Assembly: GCA_045587065.1 (NCBI GenBank)
Contig: JAZNBQ010000133.1
Span: 1 to 5,010, forward strand
Direction: 5' to 3'
Origin: SFWF01 sp045587065
Lineage (GTDB): Bacteria; Bacillota; Clostridia; Oscillospirales; Acutalibacteraceae
Length of the DNA: 5,010 nucleotides
In this document: piece by piece, positions 1 through 5,010 of the stretch
Layout: each line of letters begins with the position of its first letter
How positions within the stretch are numbered: position 1 is the first letter of the stretch
The notes under the pieces: model-generated
Databases searched by the model: none
What the model was told of the DNA's origin: nothing
The model's input: the letters and a program-made list of their open reading frames with translations, nothing else
Program-made: the position numbers and the translations under genes

Positions 1-433
1 ACCCTTCGGCATCATCATCTGTACCTGCAATAAGAGCATCTACCTTTGCTGCGTGAGTTGCGTCTTTCTGAAGAACGATATCGTTCATCAGTTTAAAGTA
101 CACTCCAGTATCTGTGCATCTGGTTGCAGCATAAAGCTGAGGACCGGTAGTAATCTCATAAGGTGTTTCCGCACTACCTCCCTTTCCTGTTTGGTCTGCA
201 AAAGCAGTAGCTACATTGGGGGTAGTACCATCCCAGTAGTTAACGGTGGGAGCAGCTGAGCCGTCACCATTTGAACCTAAGGATTGATTACTTGTTCCAC
301 CCGTAGATTCGCCCGCGGCAAAAACTTTAACGTCTAAACCTACGAATGATGACATTACGAATGATAGAACCATCGCAAAAATCAAAACATAGGTTAAGCA
401 AGTTTTGCCAAATCGTGTAATTTTTTTGCTCAT
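1..433 (-). CDS. Secreted surface protein, N-terminal part (gene runs off the left edge)
   Basis: The ATG at 433-431 opens a frame with no stop to the window edge, giving 144 codons plus one base. AAGGAAGG (441-448) lies 7 nt upstream and supports this start. Residues 1-40 form a signal peptide: a basic start (MSKK, R7, K10), a hydrophobic core at about 12-32, and a probable cleavage near VFAA (37-40). A Gly/Ser/Thr/Asn-rich linker follows (41-64), then WDG at 67-69. Residues 88-121 carry a PYEI...QLY...VYFKLMNDIVL pattern. That pattern resembles the repeat module in large clostridial surface proteins of the GLUG or beta-helix type (usual form: NPYEI.TAEQL...YFKLTNDI). The protein is therefore probably a large exported surface protein, with substrate or adhesive role unknown. 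Secretion is well supported; the module assignment is an inference from a short pattern. No clear promoter was found directly upstream. Confidence 0.8.
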   Translation of the reverse strand, partial: MSKKITRFGKTCLTYVLIFAMVLSFVMSSFVGLDVKVFAAGESTGGTSNQSLGSNGDGSAAPTVNYWDGTTPNVATAFADQTGKGGSAETPYEITTGPQLYAATRCTDTGVYFKLMNDIVLQKDATHAAKVDALIAGTDDDAEG

Positions 434-464
434 AACGATACCTTCCTTTTTATAATATGTATGT

Positions 465-508
465 CATATAAACTAACATATAAATACATCCACTAATGGA
501 CATATAAA
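465..508. repeat. Three direct copies of CATATAAA in phase
   Basis: The octamer CATATAAA occurs at 465-472, 477-484 and 501-508, so start-to-start spacing is 12 and then 24 bp, as if a middle unit were missing. Two of the copies are associated with CTAA (473-476 and 493-496). The array lies 32-75 bp upstream of the start codon of the truncated surface protein. It could be a tandem regulator-binding site. AT-rich sequence makes chance repetition possible. Confidence 0.4.
484..505 (-). promoter_or_regulatory. Possible leader hairpin
   Basis: In the minus-strand transcript, nine bases (505-497) can pair with nine bases (492-484) around a UUAG loop; two of the nine pairs are G-U. Its outer arm shares positions 502-505 with the larger inverted repeat at 502-540, so the two structures cannot both form completely. 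This is seen from base pairing only; no ligand or regulator is recognised. Confidence 0.35.
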
Positions 509-540
509 ATAAACCAAAACAAATTCAGTTTATTTTATAT
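502..540. repeat. 13-bp perfect inverted repeat in the leader of the truncated gene
   Basis: ATATAAAATAAAC (502-514) is exactly complementary to GTTTATTTTATAT (528-540), with a 13-nt spacer. Only one G-C pair is present per stem, so it would be a weak RNA hairpin but could be a protein-binding dyad. It sits between the 3' hairpin of the SBP gene and the start of the truncated surface-protein gene. Neither strand has a following T-tract that would make it a normal terminator. Confidence 0.6.
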
Positions 541-557
541 AACTATTAGTTTTCTTA

Positions 558-590
558 TGGAAGAGCTTTGGAAAGCCCAAAGCTCTTCCA
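558..590 (-). terminator. Strong intergenic hairpin after the SBP gene, without a U-tract
   Basis: TGGAAGAGCTTTGG (558-571) and CCAAAGCTCTTCCA (577-590) form a perfect 14-bp stem with a 5-nt loop. It begins 16 nt after the stop codon of the solute-binding protein gene, the usual place for a 3'-end structure. The minus-strand transcript continues after the stem with UAAGAAAACUAAUAG, not a U-run, so intrinsic termination may be incomplete. It could act as a 3' stabiliser or processing site that adjusts expression of the next gene. Confidence 0.6.
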
Positions 591-606
591 ATTAATTTAA
601 AAAAAA

Positions 607-2106
607 TTATTTGCCAGCTAAGTCGTTTTTAATAGTTCTGTTGATATCTTTAATTATAGCTGTGTAAGCAGCGGTCTGACCCTTTACAACAGTTGCAATC
701 TGGTCAGGGCTATTATTAATAGGCCATGCTTCGATACTCGCCTGTAAAGAAGTTCTCATTGACTCTAAACCTGAACTGTGTGCAAAGTTCTGAGTCTTCA
801 TTCTATTAGGAGCTGTTAACTTGAAGAAGAAGTCAGAAGCAGCCTTAGAAATGAATGCCTGGTCTAAGTCATAGTTATTAACGTCAAGATAATAACGTAG
901 GAAGATACCAGCGCCAACAGGGTTAGGAGCACCCTTGATAAGTCCGTAACCACGAATAGAACCTGAAGCTACAGCCTTCTGTGATGCACTTGGGTCAGGT
1001 AAATAGGTAAATCCAATAAGGTTGGGATCCATCTTTCTACCACGTATACCACCGAAGAATCCTGTTTTCTTAAGACCGAATGCGTCAGATGCAACAAAGC
1101 CTAGTTTATCATAGGTAAAGTTGTCGATTTTGGCGAATTCACTAGTTATAAGACCAGCTCTAATCCATGTGGCATACTGTTTTACAGCGTCAATAAGTTT
1201 GTTATCAAAGGTAACATCATACTGGCCGTTTTTATAAGAGAACCAGTTAGCACCTGTTGATGTAATGAAATGGGACTCAGATAAATAAGCTCCAAGATAG
1301 TCAGAACCGATATCATCAACGGCTTTTAGCATTTTCTCAAAGTTATCATAGTTCCACTTGCCCTGTTTTACAAGGTTATCAATGGTACCAACAGGGTCAG
1401 TATAACCTGCCATCTGAAGAACTTTCTTGTTGTAGAAAAGCACAGTAGTCTCGTTCCAGATGTTACTTACAGTAGTAGCAAGGTATTTTTTTCCATCGAT
1501 AGAGAAGTAGTTCATGAAATCCTGGTCCCAAATTGGGTCAGTCATATCAAGCTTCATAGCATCAAGTGGCTGAAGGTTCTTGATACATGCAGGCCACGTA
1601 CCTGTACAGAAATAGATGTCAGGAATGTTCTGGTTAGCAGCAATGAAACCACTGATTTTCTTGTTGTACTCACCCTGTCCGATAAGGTCAAGCTGTACTT
1701 TAATGCCATACTTTTTCTCGAAAGATTCAATAACAGGACCGTCTTCGTCTCCGTTTGTTCTAGCATTTTTCCAAGTTGCGTAACGAACTGTTGTGCCCTT
1801 ATATTTTTTAGGGTCAACTTTACCGGTACTTATTTGGGTATTGTTGTTATTGTTGGTATTGTTGTTACCAGTCTGGTTGCCGGTCTGGTTACCGTTCTGG
1901 TTACCATTTTGAGTGCCGGTCTGATTGTTTGTACCTTGTTGAGCATCGCCTGCGTCACCATTAGCATCTCCGCCCTGGTTCTCGCCAGACACATACTCAT
2001 ACTCAATTACTTCTTCGATTTCTTCTTCGCCATTTCCACCACAAGCAGTAAGGCTAAAAACCATAAGAAGAGCAAGTACAAGCGCACAAATACGTTTTGC
2101 GTTCAT
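607..2106 (-). CDS. ABC transporter extracellular solute-binding lipoprotein, sugar type
   Basis: This 499-residue protein is a family 1 extracellular solute-binding protein, the ligand-capturing part of an ABC importer. Residues 1-21 are a lipoprotein signal peptide with lipobox LTAC (19-22); Cys22 would be lipidated and hold the protein on the outer face of the membrane. An acidic stretch (27-37) and a Gln/Gly/Asn/Thr-rich spacer (about 42-91) follow. The binding domain starts near 104. Typical SBP landmarks are FEKKYGIKVQL (129-139), NIPDIYF (160-166), LFYNKKVLQMAGY (223-235) with GKWNYDNFEKML (249-260), and SIRGYGL (383-389). The start is supported by AAGGGAG (2116-2122), 9 nt upstream. 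It lies 71 bp after the GH16 gene, probably in the same operon, which suggests an oligosaccharide ligand; the ligand itself cannot be read from sequence. No permease or ATPase gene is visible. A separate promoter in the 71-bp gap was not convincing. Confidence 0.92.
   Translation of the reverse strand: MNAKRICALVLALLMVFSLTACGGNGEEEIEEVIEYEYVSGENQGGDANGDAGDAQQGTNNQTGTQNGNQNGNQTGNQTGNNNTNNNNNTQISTGKVDPKKYKGTTVRYATWKNARTNGDEDGPVIESFEKKYGIKVQLDLIGQGEYNKKISGFIAANQNIPDIYFCTGTWPACIKNLQPLDAMKLDMTDPIWDQDFMNYFSIDGKKYLATTVSNIWNETTVLFYNKKVLQMAGYTDPVGTIDNLVKQGKWNYDNFEKMLKAVDDIGSDYLGAYLSESHFITSTGANWFSYKNGQYDVTFDNKLIDAVKQYATWIRAGLITSEFAKIDNFTYDKLGFVASDAFGLKKTGFFGGIRGRKMDPNLIGFTYLPDPSASQKAVASGSIRGYGLIKGAPNPVGAGIFLRYYLDVNNYDLDQAFISKAASDFFFKLTAPNRMKTQNFAHSSGLESMRTSLQASIEAWPINNSPDQIATVVKGQTAAYTAIIKDINRTIKNDLAGK
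1864..1923. repeat. Five 12-bp tandem units coding for the QTGN/QNGN spacer
   Basis: Residues 62-81 of the solute-binding protein are five four-residue units: QTGT, QNGN, QNGN, QTGN and QTGN. At DNA level this is an imperfect 12-bp tandem repeat, followed by an Asn/Thr tract (residues 81-90, AAC/AAT/ACC codons). It lies between the lipid-anchored Cys22 and the folded binding domain, so it is a flexible tether. Copy number may vary between strains by slippage, without changing the frame. Confidence 0.8.
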
Positions 2107-2177
2107 TTGATTTTTCTCCCTTCAAATTTTGTTTTAATTTTTATAATTTATGAAAGATATAGTGCTTCTTTCAATAA

Positions 2178-3767
2178 TTAATAATTTTCTGGAGCAAGGT
2201 TTAACTCACCCTCGCCTTCAATCTGATAATATCTTGACCAGTCGATAAAGTAATCAAATGGGAACTGTGATGGGTCAAGCTTAGTGCTTTCAGTCTCGTA
2301 ACCACCCTTTGGAGTGATAAGCTGGTTACTGATGATAGCATAAATAGGATTATCAGTCCAGTGTTTCTCTGCGTCTCCGTCATAGTCTGTGCCGTCGAAG
2401 TTGTAGGTTAAGTCAAACTCCCAATACCACTCATCATCTACATAGAATTTCATAACGTCTGCATTCCAAAGCATACCATATCTATGATACTCTTTGCTTG
2501 CCTGTGCAGGATTATCAAAGGTGTAAGGAACGATGCGTGGGTTCGAACCCATACTCCAATAGGTATGATGCACGCCTGTGATTTCTTTTCTCTTTGTGGT
2601 AGTTTTATACCATTTATGTAAGTTTGGCATCTGTTTGCCGTTAGTTGACATTACTTCAAGGTGGTCGACTTCTATAAACAAACTACAGTCGTCGTTCATA
2701 TAACGGGTGTTAAGAGCGTCCTGGCTTAAGAACCAATATGCTGGCCATGCGCCCTGCTTATAAGGGACCTTAGAACGGAATTCTGAGTAACCAAAGATGT
2801 AACTCATTGTATCACGAGTGTTAATCTGAGCATTGGTAACGTATGGGTAAGAAGTCTTATACATATTATAATAGTTGTCAGCGGTTAACTTAAGCTGTCC
2901 TTCGTTAACGCGAACATATTGATTGCCTTCTCCAACGTGAGCTTGGTCATCCACGTTGTCAACTGCCTGGTCAACATGCCATTTTAGACGGTTGATTTTG
3001 TTTCCGCCATGCTCATCGCCCCACACATAGTCATATGTAACGTTCTCTATAGTAACGGAAGGAAGGAAGTCTTTAATTTCACCGGTAAGAAGATTTACAC
3101 TACCTGCTTCATAATCATAAGAGATAAACCAGTCAACCGCAGTATCGGTCATTGCATAATGACCACCCTCAAACACAAGTTTTTCGCCATCCATAGTAAC
3201 GGCAAACTTGGTGGTACCGAGTTTTGAAGTGCGACGATTTGTATCACCTACCAAAATTTCTTTTGCTACTGCAGGTGTTTCATCAGTAACGCAAGGAACG
3301 GTGATTCCTAATTCCTCTTCAAAATATGCTTGTAGACGTTTTGCAGAGTCGCGACTTGCACGAACATCCTTTGAAGCTACGATAACGTATCCTTCAGGAC
3401 CTGCCCAAGCCGATTTGGTTACTTTTTGTTCAGGTACATATTGGTATTCATCATCGTCATCATCTACTACTGTTTTAAAAGACATTTCACGACGAACTCT
3501 CTCATATGTTTCGTCAACTACAAAATCTTCATCGTCAATTACACCGTAATCATTATCAGGTGTGATTGGCAACGGAATTAAATCTCCGTTATTATTGTCA
3601 TTATTATTTGTGCCAGGGTCTTCGGTAACAACAACAACCTTCTTGATTACCCTTCTCTTAGCAGGCTTTTTACCGCCTTGCAAAAGAAGGATAATGCATA
3701 CCGCAAGCGCTGCTAAAGCTAGCAAAATCGCTCCGATAATCACTATCTTTTTTGTTTTTGAATTCAT
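2178..3767 (-). CDS. Membrane-anchored glycoside hydrolase family 16 protein
   Basis: This 529-residue protein should hydrolyse a beta-linked polysaccharide at the cell surface. Residues 8-30 are a membrane segment followed by a basic stretch (33-43, KKPAKRRVIKK), so the protein is probably tethered with its bulk outside. A linker rich in Asn and Asp follows, with DDDDD at 102-106. Residues about 116-215 resemble the non-catalytic N-terminal domain of alpha-glucuronidases and related enzymes (YVIVASKDV, AKRLQAYFEEELGITVP, EILVGDTNR, LVFEGGHYA). The GH16 domain covers about 247-516: QGAWPAYWFL (338-347), catalytic EVDHLE (366-371; nucleophile E366, helper D368, acid/base E371), YHRYGMLWNADVMKFYVDDEWY (427-448, interrupted here only by description), and FPFDYFIDWSRYYQ (502-515). 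The six-residue motif is the laminarinase-like form with a beta-bulge. Substrate (laminarin, mixed-linkage glucan, galactan or other) is not determined. AAAGGAAG (3775-3782) lies 7 nt before the start. A strong promoter lies upstream, and the SBP gene follows. Confidence 0.9.
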   Translation of the reverse strand: MNSKTKKIVIIGAILLALAALAVCIILLLQGGKKPAKRRVIKKVVVVTEDPGTNNNDNNNGDLIPLPITPDNDYGVIDDEDFVVDETYERVRREMSFKTVVDDDDDEYQYVPEQKVTKSAWAGPEGYVIVASKDVRASRDSAKRLQAYFEEELGITVPCVTDETPAVAKEILVGDTNRRTSKLGTTKFAVTMDGEKLVFEGGHYAMTDTAVDWFISYDYEAGSVNLLTGEIKDFLPSVTIENVTYDYVWGDEHGGNKINRLKWHVDQAVDNVDDQAHVGEGNQYVRVNEGQLKLTADNYYNMYKTSYPYVTNAQINTRDTMSYIFGYSEFRSKVPYKQGAWPAYWFLSQDALNTRYMNDDCSLFIEVDHLEVMSTNGKQMPNLHKWYKTTTKRKEITGVHHTYWSMGSNPRIVPYTFDNPAQASKEYHRYGMLWNADVMKFYVDDEWYWEFDLTYNFDGTDYDGDAEKHWTDNPIYAIISNQLITPKGGYETESTKLDPSQFPFDYFIDWSRYYQIEGEGELNLAPENY

Positions 3768-3853
3768 AAAACTTCTTCCTTTCGTATATTACAAATTTCA
3801 ATTACAAACATAGTTAACGAATATACCATCTCACAGTATTACGTTACGTACTA

Positions 3854-3882
3854 TTTATACCAAAATCTACACACTTTGTCAA
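3854..3882 (-). promoter_or_regulatory. Strong sigma-A-type promoter for the GH16-SBP genes
   Basis: Read on the minus strand, TTGACA (3882-3877) is a perfect -35 box, followed by a 17-bp spacer and TATAAA (3859-3854) as -10 box. TG at 3862-3861 gives an extended -10. Transcription should start near 3847, leaving a leader of about 80 nt before the GH16 start at 3767. That leader contains two copies of TTTGTAAT (3808-3801 and 3795-3788) before the ribosome binding site. No other promoter of similar quality was seen in the gap. Confidence 0.85.
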
Positions 3883-3898
3883 GTTAATTTTTGACAAA
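3875..3898. promoter_or_regulatory. Operator-like inverted repeat overlapping the -35 box
   Basis: TTTGTCAA (3875-3882) and TTGACAAA (3891-3898) are exact inverted repeats separated by 8 bp. One arm contains the whole -35 hexamer of the GH16 promoter, so a bound dimer would compete with or contact RNA polymerase. Part of the similarity is forced because the -35 box is one half-site, but the second, upstream half-site is not needed for promoter function. The regulator is not in the window. Confidence 0.5.
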
Positions 3899-4071
3899 TT
3901 CATCAAAAAAACTACCTATTTTAATTAAGTTTAAAAAAAACTGTTGTGTTATGTAAACCTGTCCGTAATTATGCACAAAATCCCCTATGGGAAATTATAT
4001 GAATGGCATAAAAAAATAAGACTTAAAACTACTTTTTAAAACTGTTACCATTATTTACATTTTATATAAAT
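3883..4071. other. Non-coding AT-rich spacer between PNP terminator and GH16 promoter
   Basis: Together with the flanking promoter, leader and terminator, this makes up the 357-bp gap between the GH16 and PNP genes. It holds A- and T-runs (for example 3933-3940 and 4010-4016), a short TCCC-CTAT-GGGA dyad near 3981-3992, and two copies of TTAAACT-type sequence 13 bp apart (4023-4030 and 4036-4043). I see no ORF with a ribosome binding site, no tRNA, and no riboswitch that I recognise. Confidence 0.6.
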
Positions 4072-4102
4072 AAAAAAAGCAGCGCCTTTTTACAGGCACC
4101 GC
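4072..4102 (-). terminator. Rho-independent terminator of the PNP gene
   Basis: On the minus strand, GCGGTGCC (4102-4095) pairs with GGCGCTGC (4086-4079), eight pairs with two G-U, around an 8-nt loop. A run of seven T follows (4078-4072) and then ATTT. It lies 22 nt after the PNP stop codon. It separates the PNP transcript from the GH16-SBP operon. Confidence 0.88.
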
Positions 4103-4124
4103 CGGTGATTTATTCCTTTTTTTG

Positions 4125-4955
4125 TTATTTTTCACCAATGGCAGTAATACTGCTTAACAAGAGTTTTGTGATTTTACGAGAAGCCTTATTTGCTGTTTCT
4201 TGAACCTCACTATGAGATAGCGGTTCCTTTTGAATGCCTGCTGCCATATTACTTATGAGAGACACACCTGCTACCCTCATTCCTGCGTGAACCGCAGCAA
4301 TAGCTTCACAGGCAGTACTCATACCAACGGCAGATGCTCCAATAGTTCTAAACATACTGATTTCTGCAGGTGTTTCAAAGTTTGGACCAGAAGCTTGTAG
4401 ATAAACTCCTTTTTTAAGGTCTATATTCTGCTCTCTTGCAACAGAAATTATTATATTTTGAAGTTCAGGGTCATATACATTACTCATATCGGGAAAGCGT
4501 GTTCCAAGAGAATCAATATTTGTGCCTTTTAAAGGTGATGGCACAAAGCTTGAAATATGGTCGGTAATAAGCATTAAATCCCCTGCTTTGAATTCAGAGT
4601 CTATTCCCCCTGCTGCATTAGTAAGGAAGAGGGTATTTGCCCCAAGGAGTTTCATAATCCTTACAGGAAGAACAACATCACTCATTTCATAACCTTCATA
4701 ATAGTGTACTCTGCCCTGCATACATACAACGGGAATTTTACCGATATACCCAAAAAGGAATCTGCCTTTATGACCTTCTACAGTTGAAACAGGAAAACCG
4801 TCTATTTCAGAATAGTCAAGGGTATAAGCTACCTCAATATTGTCAGAAAACCCTCCCAAGCCTGAACCTAGTATAATTGCTATTTGGGGAATGAAATCTA
4901 CTTTGCTTTTCACAGATGAGTAACATTTGTTTAGTTTTTCCTCCAAGCAGTTCAT
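4125..4955 (-). CDS. punA: Purine-nucleoside phosphorylase (trimeric, 6-oxopurine type)
   Basis: This 276-residue cytoplasmic enzyme splits inosine, guanosine and their deoxy forms with phosphate into base and (deoxy)ribose-1-phosphate in purine salvage (EC 2.4.2.1). It has the normal length of bacterial trimeric PNPs. Visible motifs, in order: phosphate loop GSGLG (30-34); GHKGR (61-65); GRVHYYEGY (81-89) with the phosphate and ribose contacts Arg82, His84 and Tyr86; NAAGG (113-117); GPNFETPAE (190-198) with base-binding Glu195; GMSTACEA (211-218) with Met212 and Ser213; and SLISNMAAG (232-240). Asn236 matches the Asn that gives 6-oxopurine preference in the mammalian enzyme, arguing against a methylthioadenosine phosphorylase. 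Start supported by AAAAGAGG (4962-4969), 6 nt upstream. It appears to be a single-gene unit, functionally unrelated to the surface genes downstream. No active-site residue seems missing. Confidence 0.96.
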   Translation of the reverse strand: MNCLEEKLNKCYSSVKSKVDFIPQIAIILGSGLGGFSDNIEVAYTLDYSEIDGFPVSTVEGHKGRFLFGYIGKIPVVCMQGRVHYYEGYEMSDVVLPVRIMKLLGANTLFLTNAAGGIDSEFKAGDLMLITDHISSFVPSPLKGTNIDSLGTRFPDMSNVYDPELQNIIISVAREQNIDLKKGVYLQASGPNFETPAEISMFRTIGASAVGMSTACEAIAAVHAGMRVAGVSLISNMAAGIQKEPLSHSEVQETANKASRKITKLLLSSITAIGEK

Positions 4956-4985
4956 AAAAAGCCTCTTTTCTTTTTTGTTTACTAT

Positions 4986-4994
4986 ATTTTAACA
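4986..4994 (-). promoter_or_regulatory. Possible extended -10 of the PNP gene
   Basis: On the minus strand, TGT (4994-4992) is followed by TAAAAT (4991-4986), an extended -10 pattern that would start transcription about 24 nt before the ATG. The matching -35 region lies beyond the window edge, so this cannot be confirmed here. The local sequence is very AT-rich. Confidence 0.3.
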
Positions 4995-5010
4995 CATTTT
5001 ATTTTAATAT

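Noticed and set aside
53..259. 68-residue plus-strand frame opposite the truncated surface protein
   Set aside because: It has no ribosome binding site, and the opposite strand carries a convincing signal peptide and ribosome binding site.
449..460. TATAAT-like hexamers just before the ribosome binding site of the truncated gene
   Set aside because: They would place the transcription start at or inside the ribosome binding site, and no -35 box is at the right distance.
1834..1935. Possible CRISPR or integrated repeat array
   Set aside because: The units are 12 bp, contiguous, imperfect and in frame with a protein spacer; there are no unique spacers.
2107..2177. Separate promoter for the solute-binding protein gene (TTGAAA at 2175-2170 on the minus strand)
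   Set aside because: No good -10 box lies at 16-18 bp from it; the better TATAAA is too far away. Read-through from the GH16 gene explains the arrangement more simply.
1834..2181. 115-residue plus-strand frame with hydrophobic Val/Ile-rich N-terminus, looking like a membrane protein
   Set aside because: It is antisense to the Asn/Gln-rich spacer and signal peptide of the solute-binding protein; AAC and AAT codons read backwards give Val and Ile. No ribosome binding site or family match is visible.
3208..3549. 113-residue Ser/Thr-rich plus-strand frame
   Set aside because: It is antisense to the GH16 gene, and its Ser-rich run comes from the reversed Asp codons of the acidic linker. No coding signals of its own.
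3784..3826. 7-bp inverted repeat GTATATT/AATATAC in the GH16 leader
   Set aside because: Short AT-only-type arms with a 29-nt loop are expected by chance in this composition, so it is not reported as a regulatory structure.

Overview
The window looks like chromosomal DNA from a low-GC Gram-positive anaerobe, probably an uncultured or gut/rumen-type member of the Clostridia. The evidence is AT-rich spacers, strong AGGAGG-like ribosome binding sites, a lipobox SBP, a GH16 enzyme held by an N-terminal membrane anchor, and a Clostridia-style signal peptide ending in VFAA. Taxonomy below class level cannot be read from the sequence.

All four genes lie on the minus strand, so transcription runs from the right end to the left. 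From right to left: (1) a complete purine-nucleoside phosphorylase (4125-4955), a housekeeping salvage gene closed by a good rho-independent terminator (4072-4102). (2) A 357-bp non-coding gap (3768-4124) holding a near-consensus sigma-A promoter (3854-3882), with an 8-bp-arm dyad over its -35 box. (3) A membrane-anchored glycoside hydrolase family 16 protein (2178-3767). (4) A sugar-type ABC transporter solute-binding lipoprotein (607-2106), 71 bp downstream and probably in the same operon. (5) A perfect 14-bp hairpin (558-590). (6) An unusual repeat-rich leader (about 465-540). (7) The N-terminal 144 codons of a secreted surface protein, cut by the window's left edge (1-433).

The GH16 and SBP genes make biological sense together. 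A surface-tethered endo-glucanase or galactanase-type enzyme would cut a polysaccharide next to the cell, and the tethered SBP would capture the released oligosaccharides. No permease or ATPase gene is in the window, so the rest of the importer must lie elsewhere. The truncated third protein is also exported, so three consecutive genes build the cell surface.

I did not find a clearly new biological system. The most interesting items are the GH16 domain architecture, the operator-like dyad on its promoter, the intergenic hairpin that lacks a U-tract, and the overlapping inverted and direct repeats in the leader of the truncated gene.
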